Origin: Paraspadella gotoi
Lineage: Eukaryota > Chaetognatha
Length of the DNA: 64,000 nt
Direction: 5' to 3'
NCBI GenBank assembly: GCA_051294375.1
Contig: CM119268.1
Coordinates: 17,548,502-17,612,501, forward strand
The notes under the pieces were generated by a model, which worked only from the letters and a program-made list of their open reading frames with translations, had not been told where the DNA came from and searched no databases. Within the stretch, counting starts at the first letter, position 1; each line of letters starts with the position of its first letter. The position numbers and the translations under genes are program-made. Positions 27,383 through 41,970 of the stretch are shown piece after piece.

Positions 27383-27931
27383 TAAACGGTGGTTGACAAA
27401 CTTCAATGAAATATTTGCATATATTGTCTGTCACGAATATATATATCCTACCAGAAGTATTACGATAAACAAAAGTAATAATTTCTTTTATTTTAATCGA
27501 GGTAATTAATGATAACTTTAGACCTCGCAAATTATTTAACGTAATAACTTAACGAACTTAAAGGTTAAACTACAAAATCATGAGCAGCCAAAAGAGTTAT
27601 AGCATCGCCAAACAATGAGCGAAAGAAGATTAAAAGAATATAAGGTAATAAAAAAATGTAGTACATTGTTAATTATTGAGTCATTCTCAAAACAATCATC
27701 CCGGGGGAGCAGTGGGTTGTGGGATTTGAGTTGAAAAAAAAAATACAAGCGTGGGCAGAGGCCGGTCTCCGATCCAGGCCCGTGATAAAAAATCATGCAA
27801 ACATAAAGATACTACACAGTACACATAATAATTTTTTACATACATCGTACATACATTCAAAAAGTAACCTTACGAAAAAACATAACTGAACATCTACATA
27901 ATTGTTTCTCACAGTTTTGATATCGCAACGA

Positions 27932-30646
<2,715 letters not shown>

Positions 30647-31599
30647 ATGAATTCGATCGGTATCTCCGTGGTCGTCGTCGTCGTCGTCTTTTTGTCGTCG
30701 TCGTTCGCGTCTGAAGAGACGCTGGAGAAGAGATGGACGTTGGACGAGTTAAAGCAGCAGGAGCAGGAAAAGAAATGGAGAGCCATGGAGTTGGGGTGAG
30801 TTAAGAGAAGAAATAGAAAGCAATGAAGCATGGGTAAGTTGAAGCTGTGTGAGAGGAAGTAGAGAGCCTTGGGGCTGAGGTAAGTTTAAACAGATGAAGC
30901 CTGAGATGCATGGATGAGTTTGATGCTGGGATTTCGAAAAAGGAGTGGGTGAATAACACAATATGAAACACTTTCCAAAAATAAATGGAGTTCATAAATA
31001 AAGTCGCAGAATCCGAAGTACAAAGCGAATTATTGAACGATCAGACAAAAAAAAAAAAAAAAAAAATCGAAAAACCGGTTTCGTATTTTCCGATGAATTC
31101 CGGTTTTAAGTCCTGCTTCGCCTTTTAAACTTTAATGTAATGACCTTATTTCACTTAGTAATTATAATAAGATTAAAATCCCGTGGAAAAACATTTGAAC
31201 TCAAGAAATCAGGAGGATCAGAAAGTATTCTAATAAAGAATAAAAGAAAATATTTAATCTTTAATTATTTATATAACTTATTCTTTTCTTTAATTTTTCT
31301 TTCATCTCTTCTATTTCCCAGGTATCGCGGCGAAGGAGTGACGAAGCCACAGATCGAAGATCACTACGGAAAGAATTGGCGAATGGAGGATTTCCAGTTT
31401 TGCTACAAGGGAACCAGAGCCAACGGCGGGGGCGGCTCCTACATTGACCCTCACGTAAACAACATCACGAGTTCCCCCTCCCCCCAAGTCACCTCCCACG
31501 CCCTCGCTCGTCGCTCTTTCCTCTTTTCCCGGATTTTGTTTGTCGTTTTATGCAATTTTAAAGAGTTTTATGTGATCTCTCTCTCTTTCTCTTTCTATT

Positions 31600-31648
<49 letters not shown>

Positions 31649-32260
31649 CTTTGTATGTCTCGGTATGTGTCTCTTTTTCTCTATGTAAAATTTTATTTGG
31701 AGCAAAATAAGGGAATAAAAAATGGTCTTACATTATCTAATAAAATATAAATTATAAAATAGAAGGAATAGCACGAATAGCAAGTTTCTCACTCTATGTC
31801 AGGCTCACAATTTTCTTTCAGGATTACAAGAAGAACTATTACTTCGACCTGTACACGTGTCGGCCAGGAAACACTTTCGATGAATGCACTACCAACTATG
31901 TTTCTTTCAAATATGGAGTGTGTGGATTTTGGGACGCTACCGCCTACGCCTGGTGTGAAACGTGAGTCATAATCGTCATTTTAAAGAAATTCTCGGGAAA
32001 TAAAATTGAAAAAAGTCGTTCAAATTTCGCAATGCGTTTGCTTTCCTAACCGGCTAAAATCATATCCAAAGTTTCAAATATTCAATCAATGCAATTAATT
32101 CATATATTCCTCCCACAGAGGTCGAGGTAAGTGGCATTACTGTTGCACGGGTCCTTGCGGCAAACACGACGGCAAGACCTACGAATGGTGCTACACTGGA
32201 AAGAAGGGCGATACTTCGAACTGGAATTACTGTGACTCTAGAATCACTCCTTCCGGTTAA
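30647..32260 (+). CDS. Secreted cysteine-rich protein with two CG..YxWCxTG..WxYC units
   Basis: Four exons, 30647-30795, 31322-31454, 31822-31961 and 32119-32260, splice with GT/AG sites into 187 residues. The exon 4 acceptor at 32118 is chosen because the next AG gives an immediate stop. The N-terminus is a clear signal peptide (VVVVVVVFLSSSFA), then an EKR site and an acidic/basic helix (LDELKQQEQEKKWRAMELG). The mature part has ten cysteines. Two consecutive segments share CG-x5-Y-x-WC-x-TG-xn-W-x-YC: CGFWDATAYAWCETG...WHYC and CGKHDGKTYEWCYTG...WNYC. This pattern vaguely recalls small disulfide domains such as fibronectin type II, but I cannot assign a family. An extracellular structural, immune or venom role is possible. 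The second intron holds (CT)n. Confidence 0.88.
31600..31642. repeat. (CT)n microsatellite in an intron
   Basis: A pure CT run in the second intron of the secreted cysteine-rich gene. Confidence 0.9.
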
Positions 32261-32301
32261 GAGCTCCTGTCATAACTCATGACTAGGAAATGTATCATGA
32301 A

Positions 32302-32307
32302 AATAAA
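32302..32307 (+). promoter_or_regulatory. Poly(A) signal AATAAA
   Basis: A canonical AATAAA 42 bases after the TAA stop of the secreted cysteine-rich gene, suggesting a very short 3' UTR. Confidence 0.7.
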
Positions 32308-32426
32308 AGTTATCAGTGCTAGTAATATTTGCTTTTTAAAATGAGTTTTTGTCTTTAAAAATGAAAATAAATGTTGAATTAACTACGTTATTGATTAAAC
32401 TTTGATTGTCAGTTAAATTTTTAGTC

Positions 32427-32915
32427 GGATCTGCTTATAAGCAGATCCCGACTCTACTAATTCACTTTGTCGGTCCGTCGGTCCGCCCCCTCAAATTGTC
32501 GGGCACTAACTTATATCATGTCAGAACATCGAATTATTGATTAATTATGCAAAAAAAAATGATGTCCGTCCGTCCGTCGTCCGTCCGTCCGCCCGTCCGT
32601 CCCACCTTAGCAAAAAACACCAATTACTCAAGATTGGATTGATGGATTGGAATGAAATTTTGTGTGTTGGTAGGGAAGTGTGTGATTGAGCTGTATATGA
32701 AGTTTTGATGGAATCGTCCAAGTGGAAATGAGTTTAAATGGAAAAATAAAAAATAAATTTCACTATTTGAAACCATTACTCAAGAGTGGCGATTGACTTG
32801 AAATTTTGTATTTGCGTAGGAAAGTGTGTGATTAAGCTGGAAATCAAGTTTCGATGGAATCGTTTGAGTGGAAATGAGTTTAAATGGAAAAAAAACAAAA
32901 AACCTGTTTCACTAA
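32427..32915. repeat. Dispersed-repeat fragment: palindrome, (GTCC)n and two 150-bp units
   Basis: Starts with a perfect 22-bp palindrome (GGATCTGCTTATAAGCAGATCC, 32427-32448). Then come GTCC-rich runs (32470-32485 and 32566-32602) and two diverged tandem units (about 32621-32770 and 32773-32915) sharing ATTACTCAAGA.TGG and GTGTGTGATT.AGCTG phrases. It has the structure of a dispersed non-coding repeat, with no protein encoded. The family is not recognised. Confidence 0.6.
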
Positions 32916-33775
32916 TTGATTATGCTTCTTTTCCTTTTATATTAAATGTAAATGAAGGATGTATTAGGCAGTGTCTACGAAAAGCCTTTGTCAAGAAATG
33001 AACTGAATCTCCTTATTATTCAAATATGAATGCTAAATTTTTTATACTTTGGACTATATCACAAAGAGTGGCGAACAATGGCGTAAATAAAACCATTCTT
33101 TATAATTTGATACAGTAAAGATAGTTTTTAAGCAATTTCTATCTTCAAAAATCTTATCCATTTTTGTCCATTTTCAGTTTGGGATTAATTTTTAAAGTGA
33201 AGATCAAAAAAGAAAAAAATTTTACTTTATTTTTCGGTTCGCCTTCATGTTCTTTTTACTGGGGTAGAAGCATTTTTGTTAATGATTCACCGTTTGTCTG
33301 CAATGAATTTTTTAAAATGGTTAGTCAAAAAATGGCATTTTTTCATTTCATCATTTTAAACTAACTGAACATTCTTTAAATTAATTGAAACTAATGCAAA
33401 ATATTCCCCACATGATAAGGTAATTATATCTGTAATATAAAGAAATAAGCTTCATGCGTTTTCTTAAAAAAAAAATTTAAGATGTCTTTGGAATTTGTGA
33501 TTTTTGTGATTGTAGTTTTTTTTCATTTCGACTTTAGATTTATTTGTTTATAGTTTTTTATTAGTTGGACTAGTTATTATTCTTGTTAAATCTTAAAAAC
33601 CGCATCATTTTGCGTTATCTAAAGCATCAGGACAATTTTTTAATCATTTTTTCCGCGTGTCGACACGATTTTGTGGAAAATTATTCCGCAAAATCTGTCG
33701 ACTTTGAAAAAAAATAGCTATTTACGGATTATTTGGAGCATAAACTAAAAAAAAATATGTTAAAAAAAGGTGACG
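32916..33775. other. AT-rich intergenic, no recognised gene
   Basis: No supported exon or RNA. Frames are short and AT-driven. Confidence 0.5.
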
Positions 33776-34087
33776 AGAAAGAAAGAAAGAGAGAGAAGAA
33801 AGATTATGGGCAACATTGCGATACAGAAAGAAAGAAAGTAAAAAAAAGAGAAAGAAAGAGAGAAAGAAAGAGAGACAGAAAGAAAGAGAGAGAGAAAGAG
33901 AGAAACCAAAAGAGAGAAAAAAAGAGAAAAAGAGAAAAAAAAAGAGAGAATGAAGGAGAGAAAGAGAGAAAGAAAGAAAAGGAGAAAGAAAGAAAAAAAA
34001 GAATGAGAGACAGAAAGAAAGAAAGAAAGAGAGCAAGAGAGAGAGAGAGAGAGAGAGAAAGAAAGAAAGAATGAAAGAGAAAGAAAG
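33776..34087. repeat. (GAAA)n/(GA)n purine microsatellite block
   Basis: About 310 bp of interrupted GAAAGAGA repeats. Lys/Arg/Glu-rich frames on the plus strand and Phe/Ser/Leu-rich frames on the minus strand are artefacts. Confidence 0.9.
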
Positions 34088-37000
34088 TGAAGATAATAAT
34101 GAGCTTAGTGATTGAGAGACTGCCCGTTGCCTGTCCATTCCACCGTCCTCCGATCATCCTCTCTCCTGTCTTATTTTGCTCTCATGATTCGGTCTCTCTG
34201 CCTCCATTTTAATTACTCTCTCAAGCCTATCTCTCTCTGCTCTCTATCTATGTCGCATCACAAAGGCGGATTGCAATTTTAATTTCCCTCGAAAACTCCC
34301 TCTTTAGGGTTAAAAAAACAGAGAAAATCAAGAAATTCCTCAAATATATTACACTATCTACAACAATGGCGAGTCCTTTGATAACTGTCCATAACCTACT
34401 AAGAGAAAGACACTATACAACTGTCCAGCGTCAGACAGTGAGAGCCTGTCAGACCTCTGATATGAATACAACTGTACTTTTTTGGGCTAAAGCACGAGAG
34501 TAATTGGTGCATTCAGCCCTCTCTTTAAAGTATGGTACTTTATCAAAATCTCTCTCGTCGTGTCTCCACCTTCTTGTTCTTCTCTTACTCATCTCTCGCC
34601 TCTCGGAGACATCTTCGTCAATCTCCTCTTAATTCTCGAAGGTCCACTGTTTCGTCACTCTTCCGTCCTTTTTCCAATTCACGATTGTTTGTGTGAAAAA
34701 TGATTTCGAACCGTTTGACTTTTTTCAATTCCTCTCTGCCGCTTTCAATGAGGGCTTGACTCGCATCACTATACTGATTTGTTTCAACATCTCCTCTACG
34801 TTGCCATCTAGGCAGATTCATACGGACCGTTTCACGTGGGAAAAGAACGTGAGGTTAAGTTGGAGAGGAGATGCCCACCAGGAGGAGAGGGAGGACCAAG
34901 AAGAGAGAGGACGAGAGTATTTTTCGAGAAGAAGAGTAGAGAGAGACGGAGCAAGAAGGAGCAGCAGACGACGAGAGAGAGAGAGAGACGGAGGAAGAAA
35001 GAAGGAGAGAGGAGAAAAAGAGAGAAGTCGGCAAGGCGTGGTTGTAGCGTCGCGTGGCGGAGGTCGTAACGAATACGGCCGAAGAGCGACGGCCTCTAAG
35101 CGACCGCGGGGTGGCATAGAGGTTTACTAGACCATTTACGCAGCGTCTGAAGTACATCACGTCACGGTCGCCTGAGTAGTGTGACTCTGGTCCGTCGTGG
35201 TAAGCATGCGAATGCATTTTCGTAGCGCGTTTGCAGCATCAGATATCCCTTATTGCGTGTCCGATGGTTTTAGGGAAAGAAGAGGTGAGGAAGAGCAAGG
35301 AGTGAGAGAGGAAGAGGAGAGAAGATTGCGAGATCGACGGGTATTGGGCGGTGCGTAGGAGGTAAGACGAGAGAGAAAGGAAGAGAGAGTTAGATGAGTA
35401 AAGGAAGAGAGAGAGAGAGAGAGAGAGAGAGGAGGGAGGGTAAGGCAGGGAGTCATTAGATGGCGCGTCACCTCTCGGAAGGCGTGTGAGAGTGTTGTAG
35501 TGTCACAGCCCACCGACCGAAGAGAAGGGAGAGTAATAGGTGTGAAAAGTAAGCAGCCACAGACCGACAGACAGACTTACGTGACCGGAGTGGGAGACAA
35601 ACCGGAAGGACAAACCAAGCGACAGTGACCCGATCAAATCCCGAGCAGGAGAATACTTCAACTAGAAAAGACAGACGACGACAGAAATCCAGAAAGAAAG
35701 GACAGACCCAGAACAGAAAGGGCACATAAAGATTTGGATCTCACGTGGTCAAGCGACAATTTCCGCTCGACATGAGTGTAGTCTGCTTTTTGGTCCTTCG
35801 AGATCCGCGATCAATCTTGGCGGCGCCTTTCGTACCGAGTTCAGATATCTAAGGGTAGATTAAACGGGGATTGATGAAGCATTATGTATGAATGGTGAAT
35901 CAACGTCATGAGATGCGGGTGATCACGTCATGTAATGAACGGGTGAGTCAACGTCATGTATGAGACGGGTGATCATTGATAAACGATAGGATGAACGAGT
36001 AGAATGATATTGTAAACTTAATGTGGTTGAATTATGAATGACAGTGAATGATGAATGTCGAATGAAATATAGTAATGTTAACAATATAGCAAGGATATCG
36101 TCTGTTTTTTAACCATTATTTTATACTCTACATTCGATTTTTTCAAAAATAAGGTTTTCTTTGTTTTTTTTTATCCAAACATTATTTTTTTTAATGTCCT
36201 TTCACAATCAATGAACAACTAAAAAAGATATTAACAATATTTGTTTTAATCATTGACCAATTTTTATGCACACCTCGTTTTTATAAAATCCGTTTTTTTT
36301 TTTTTTTTTCTCTCACAACCCCTCTCCCCGTTCATCCCTTTCTTCCCTCCTTTTTCTTTACTTTGTCTCCCGTCCTGATCGTATTTGGTCGAAAACTGTT
36401 TTCGATCTCAAGTCCGAGGTAGCGCGCGCCTTAAGATCGTTTTAATTTAAAAAAAAAAAGAATTAAATTAGATTAAGTTTAAATAACACGAAAGTTAAAA
36501 ATTAAATTAATTCGCCGGGTCGGATTTGACGCGCAGTAGCGACGTCAAATCGAGTAAAATTTCAAATTTTCCCTTTTTTTTTTATTTTTTTTTTATACTT
36601 TTCAAGAGCGAATAATTAGATTCGGCTTTAACCTTTTTTGAAAATTCATCTTTTTGTATTAGTTTATCCGTTAGATTTGATTTCTTTTTATTTCATTTTA
36701 AATTTAGTTCTTCGTTTCCACCTTCAATATCCTTGCGCCAGGTTCGCGCAGTCGACGGGACGGTCGCCGTCGCCGTCCATTTGCGGTCGGCGCTCTGGAA
36801 AAAGAAGGGGGGGGGAGTAATTCGAACGATCGTTATAGAAACATCAAAATCAGTCATCCAGTCAATCAATAAATTAAACATCAATCGAACGATATTCAGC
36901 AAATCACGTAGTTTTTTAAATCATCGAGTCGCATTTTACATTGCGACATTATTCACTCAATACATCAGTCAAATAAATCATCCATATTTAATCAACTCAA

Positions 37001-37674
37001 ATAGTGTATTCTTCAAATCAAATCGAATAATAAAAAATCATTCCAAAAATCAATATATTATTCATCCCTTTCAATCAATCAATCAAATACAAACATCAAT
37101 TCAATATCAAGGCGATCGATCCATCAAGAAAACTGTGACAGAAAAAAATTCAAATCCCCCAATCAATCGCTACCTGGATCCGCTTCTGGATGTCTACGTT
37201 TGTCCCTCTTATCTTCCCAAGTTTATCCCTCATTTTTCCGTGACCGCGTTTGAATGTAGTCGCAGAGGATTTAAGATTTATAGGAAGTTTAGGATTTATA
37301 GAGATTTATATTCATAGTGATTTAGACTTAGAGAGGGTATTTAAATTAGAGAAATTTAGATTTTAAAGAATCTTTGATTGATTTACAAGTTTTAAGATTT
37401 TATAGAGACTCTAGATTTTTATATAGTGTTAGGAATTTAGGACAGAATTAGATATTTATAGAATTTAGCTTTAGATTTCATAGGATTTAGAAATATAAAG
37501 GATTTTATTGAGGTTTGATTTATAATTTAGCGCGGGACGGGGCGTTTAGAGGAAGAAAGAGATTTTTTAGCAGGGAGAAGGGCGGCGGACGTTTTTTTTT
37601 TGTATTTTCATGATTATAGAGAGAAAAGAAAATCAGGGAGACTAAGAGAACATAGATTTAGGATTTAGATCTAC
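34088..37674. other. Intergenic, no recognised gene
   Basis: Purine-rich at 34855-35040 and 35275-35450, A/T-rich from 36060. A CAATCAAT-rich stretch lies at 36850-37160 and a degenerate GATTTATAG-type repeat at 37270-37520. I find no convincing exon on either strand. Confidence 0.5.
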
Positions 37675-39951
37675 TTGAGTTTGCGACGACGCCGTTTTTC
37701 CTGATTTCGAAAATCGGATTCTTGTTTTCTCTAATTCGCCCTTGACCTTCGGCGTAGGTGTCTTGATGATAGCTGGGGTTGTCAAGGTTAGATAGTAATT
37801 AATTAATTATTAATAAATGATATTTATCAAACTTATTTATTTAAAGAATACATATAATATAAGACTTGACCCAAGAACATGGTTCATGGAGGACGAAAAG
37901 ACCGAAAGAAGATGTACAGCAAGAAGTACAATTGGGCCAAGATCGCTGTTGGCGTCTTCCCCGCCCATGGCCTAAAAACCGGGATTAACAAATAGTATTG
38001 CAATATTGACGATTTTTTTTAGATTTGTATTAAAAACTTAAAACTTCTACACGGCAAGTCCAAAGTCTCCGAGGATGTGATGCGAAGTGTGCGTGAAAGA
38101 TGCAATTCTTGATGTTGGAGGTAATCCTCGATCTGCGGAACGTGACAGGCAATTGTGACAGAAATGATTCACAGTTACTCACCTCACAGATCTTTTTTAA
38201 TTTAATTTTTATAGTAACAAGTTCGCGGGGTACACTATTATGAACAACAAACGCTCTAAGAACGTAGTTTGTACTGACGGTACTTTCGCACCTTCAGTCA
38301 ACTAAACTATACTGGAATAAACAAAGAGAGGGCTTGTGGCATCGAAAAAAGGCAAAAAAGCCTTCAATGTGGAAACGCGAATTGTGATCAAGAGTTCGGG
38401 GAAAATACGCAAGGAGACGGGAATCAGGTACCGTGATTTAATAAATTTATCTAAAAAAAACAGATTTTACTCGATCGCATTACCATAAGCTACCACCGCA
38501 GTCCAAAGTATTATCTAGCTGTAAGTACCATTCCTGAGACTCAATTCCTCTTTCCTCTTCACATCTACTAAAAAAAAGAATGATTCCCCTCTGACCTTAC
38601 GTCACGCCCACCCACACAACACTGTCCAAATAAGGCGTAAGTAAAATTTCTAAATCTAACTTTAAATTAAAATTCTAACAAGTGAGAAAAAGCGAACAAC
38701 ATCTATGGCTATGAAACATTTATGTAAGTCAAAAAGAATTTGATTATAATGAATTTTAAAATTTACGCAGTAAGCCATATTTAAATACAGTACAACCAAT
38801 AACTGTTAAAATTTCAAAAACAGTTTTTGTTTTTAAGATGTTTTTTGCAGTTGGATTCGTCCATAAAAGTTTGATGAAAAGAAATATAACTCTTTTTTGA
38901 AAAATTCCTTCATTAAAGTATGGGTTCACAAAAATTGTAGAAAAAAGCTATATTTTAAGTTGAATTAACTTTTTATATAAGTTGAAGATATATAGTGATT
39001 TTTTAATTTTTAAACCCACTTAATGAAAGAATTTTTTAAAAATGTTTAATTTTTTCTTTATATCACTTTTGACGAGGAAATCAATCTGCAATCAAAATTA
39101 AGACAGAGACTATTTTGAAATTTTTCAATTTTATTAAGATAGTACTTATATATAAACTATACGTCTATATACTATAACTGCGAATTAAAAAAAACATAAA
39201 ATTAAATTTTTTATAACAATAATGTTACTGATGGTTGTTGTTCATAAATTGGACTTTTAGGAATTTTCGGTATGTAACTTTCACTACGCGCCTTAACTGT
39301 CCAATCCTTGATATTCCATCTTAAATAAACCTCACCTGCGTGCCGAAGACGAAGTAACCCCAGTGACAGAATGCCAGGAACGAGATGAAGGAACCATGAG
39401 GGTGAACACGACCATGTCCTTTGCGCAGACGAGAAAGAGGTTCACCGAGAGTTGGTTCATGCGTCTTGTTGAAGGAGATGTACTTGAAGATCTGTTGGGT
39501 GTGTTTGAAGGAGTGGGGGGAGATGGTTTGGGAAATGGAAGGGTGGGATTGTGATTGGCGGTGAACGGGCTCAAAGGTTTCAGATGATAACCCTTTTTTT
39601 TTTTGGCTAACTTTATTCCTATCATACCAACTTATGGGTCAATTTGGTCAAAATAGTTTAATTCATTCATTTTTTTTTGGTGGGGTCGGCAAATTGAGCC
39701 AAGTTCACCCGCGCCTTAATATCCGGTATATATTTTCTTTCTCTCTTCACCTCCTCTTGGCTGCCTCATCCACGAAGTCGACTATTCCTCCGATCCTGTC
39801 TCTCCGCCTTACACGATAAAGCGAAGAACCTTACCTTGATCCAAGCGAAGAAGATGGCGAAAGCGGGCGGGACGATGTCATTGAGAACTGCGGGGGGTCT
39901 GCACAGTAATGCCACGAGGAACTTAGAAATCGGGGAAGACATCCGGTTTGG
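37675..39951 (-). pseudogene. Polycystin-2 (TRPP)-family channel gene fragment broken by single-base indels
   Basis: Five exons in order on the minus strand match the second half of a polycystin-2 channel. At 39835-39951 is FAIFFAWIK (end of the S4-S5 linker). At 39336-39491 are IFKYISFNKT, MNQLS, CAKDMVVFT and FISFLAFCHWGYFVFGTQ (S5). At 38053-38132 are IEDY, NIKNCIF and ILGDFG (pore helix and LGD filter). At 37871-37971 are LGPI, YFLLYIFF and MFL (S6). At about 37675-37772 are AII, DTYAE and KGELE (start of the cytosolic tail). Splice sites are intact, and the 37871/37772 junction splits the FL-A-II codon as expected. Every exon needs one or more single-base corrections, while the residues between them remain well conserved. 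That fits uncorrected read errors in a live gene better than long decay. Exons for S1-S4 are not seen; sequence to the right is mobile-element debris. The family call is strong; gene or pseudogene is open. Confidence 0.8.
38631..39295. mobile_element. hAT-like MITE, copy 2, inside a channel-gene intron
   Basis: The start TAAGGCGTAAGT and the end CACTACGCGCCTTA match the termini of the 359-1225 element in inverse orientation. The interior also matches (GTATGTAACTTTCACTACG, and the CATTAA..GGGT palindrome). Flanks share ACTGTCCAA (38621-38629 and 39296-39304), an 8-9 bp target duplication. It sits in the intron between the S5 and pore exons of the polycystin-like gene. No coding capacity. Confidence 0.75.
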
Positions 39952-40422
39952 CTGGAAAGGTTCTCAGAAGTTGGCTGACCTGGATAGGTTCGGTTAGACG
40001 TTAATTAGTCAATACATAAATGCAGATACATTGATAGGTCAAATTTTGGTTGAAAATTTACCCGCGTCAAATCGGAATTTATCAAATTTATCAAATTACT
40101 TCCTTAACACGCTCCGTTGAAACCATCAATTAATCAATTAAAAATTCAATCAGTTTATTATAGGCCAATCGGTTGTACCAATTATTCGATCATGCAATTA
40201 AACCAAATTGTAAATTTAACCAATCAATCCGAGAAATCGATCAAAAAATCATTTTAGGCCTTAATTAATCGATTAAATAAATAAATCATCAAGTCTCTCG
40301 TGTTAACATTTTAAAATCATTANNNNNNNNNNNNNNNNNNNNNNNNNNNNNNNNNNNNNNNNNNNNNNNNNNNNNNNNNNNNNNNNNNNNNNNNNNNNNN
40401 NNNNNNNNNNNNNNNNNNNNNN

Positions 40423-40685
40423 TTCAAAATGAAAAATACCAAAATACATAAAATACTTTATAAAATAAGTGTACAATTGACAGTTGGAACATGGAGACGG
40501 GAGGAAGACCGAGGATGCTGGGAGAAGAAGCTCCAACTGTCGATTAGGTCGACAGGGGGGTTTTATTTTTTTTTTTATTATTTATTAAATTATGAAAGTT
40601 GAAAAAATGATGAAAGTTAAAAAAAATGATGCGAATTGTAAAAATGATGTAAATTGAAAAAATGATGAGTTGAAAAATTATGGAA
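40423..40685. repeat. Repeat copy 1 flanking the gypsy fragment (possible LTR)
   Basis: About 260 bp matching 42621-42905 in the same orientation. It contains a near-perfect 15-bp inverted pair around CAGTTGGA...TCCAACTG, a GGTCGACAGGGGGG segment and a short AATGATG-type tandem tail. Position on both sides of an integrase fragment suggests LTR remnants, but neither copy has TG...CA ends that I can fix, and a 100-N gap abuts this copy. Confidence 0.5.
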
Positions 40686-40689
40686 AAAT

Positions 40690-40731
40690 TAGGGACTGTC
40701 TAGATTGCCAGAGGGCAAAAGTAATGCGCCT
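40690..40731 (+). repeat. Inverted 40-bp copy of the integrase zinc-motif DNA
   Basis: This stretch encodes RDCLDCQRAKVM on the plus strand and is the reverse complement of 41195-41235, where the same codons lie on the minus strand in their proper integrase place. It marks a rearrangement or template-switch breakpoint. Confidence 0.75.
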
Positions 40732-40739
40732 CGCTCGGA

Positions 40740-41430
40740 GGCGTGCCACTTTGACTCTAAGATTCGAAAGTTGCGCCGTCACTGTTGTTGTAAGGCTGCG
40801 TTGTCGAGTTGAAAGTCGTCGACGATGCATCTGAGGACGCTAATGCCTTCCCCGAAGACCATGTCCGCCGCTGACGCGCCGATGTCTTCTTTTATTGTTG
40901 TTCTTATCGCTAGAAGAGTCATCGGCAATTTCCAAAACCATTTGTCTCGATTTTTCTTTGCTAAGGCGATGAGCGATTCTTTGAGTTGCCTGTGAAAGCT
41001 GATGCTTTATGATGCTTTATCCCCCATTGTTTCATCAGTTGTCTCCACAAAGCTGAGTTGAATTGTGTTCCCCTGTCTGTAGTGATTACAGACGGTGTAC
41101 CGAATACACTTATCCACTCGAGGCTCAAAGCGTCTAAGATCGTTGAAGTGAGGGTGTTGGGAATTGGGATGGCAGCCGGCCATCTGAGAAACAGTGGCGC
41201 ATTACTTTTGCCCTCTGGCAATCTAGACAGTCCCTGGCCCACTTTGAAACATCTTGACGCATGTTATTCCAACAAATTTTGCGGAGATGGCTTTTCTTGT
41301 CGCGTCCACGCCTGGGTGCCCTAATCCATGTATAACGTTGAATATTTTTCTTGCGGGATCGACGACTATGTGCTCTTGATTATGTCTCATTAGCACCTGT
41401 ATAACTTTAGAGTATTTGATTCTACTGGAT
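40740..41430 (-). mobile_element. Ty3/gypsy retrotransposon integrase fragment, frameshifted
   Basis: Minus-strand frames give, in order: HGLGHPGVDATRKAI, a shifted DCLDCQRAKVMRH (the HHCC zinc motif), WISVFGTPSVITTDRGTQF and WGIKHHKASAF (catalytic core with the second Asp), then LPMTLLAIRTTIKEDIGASA and MVFGE. This is the order of a gypsy-type integrase, which inserts element cDNA into host DNA. At least two frame changes break it and no protease, reverse transcriptase or gag is present, so it is a dead fragment. The right side ends near a 25-N gap. Confidence 0.8.
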
Positions 41431-41970
41431 CGCTATACTCTGTNNNNNNNNNNNNNNNNNNNNNNNNNCGGCGACATCCGCTCATCAAAAATTTTTATCC
41501 ATTTCCCGACAATGTGAATTTAACAATTAATCTAATAATAATAATAATAATAATGACCCGGCTACAAGGGGGGCCTGCTCATTTTGAGCTCTATCATAAT
41601 TCTTAATTTTTCACTTTAACAGTCACTTTTCTATCCCTCACAAAAAAAATGTATCATTTCACATTTAAAAACTTTCTTTCCTTTCATTACTATCTATTTA
41701 TTATTAGATTAATTGTTAAATTCACTATTAGTTTAAACTTATTCCTGGTTGTACATTGCACAATGTATTATTTTGTCTCTCTCTCTCTCCCTCTCTCCTT
41801 CTCTCTCTCTTTTACCATTTGACCATTTCACTTCTTTTCACAACTGATCTGTCCTCAACTTAAACTGTACTCATTCTTTAAACCACTATCTCTGTGTTGG
41901 AAACTTTTTGCCCTCTCTCTCTTTCTTTCTCTCTCTCTCTCTCTCTCCCTTCTTTTGCACAAATTTGTAA

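Noticed and set aside
33733-34157. Lys/Arg/Glu-rich or Phe/Ser/Leu-rich proteins
   Set aside because: Translations of a (GAAA)n/(GA)n microsatellite.
37879-37995. Small plus-strand frame of 38 residues (MVHGGRKDRKKM...)
   Set aside because: It is the antisense shadow of the S6 exon of the polycystin-like gene, whose motifs (LGPI, YFLLYIFF, MFL) are on the minus strand.
38221-38520. Plus-strand stretches resembling exons (FAGYTIMNNKRSKNVV; ETRIVIKSSGKIRKETG)
   Set aside because: Frames shift between pieces, no family is recognised, and the region lies in an intron of the minus-strand channel gene.
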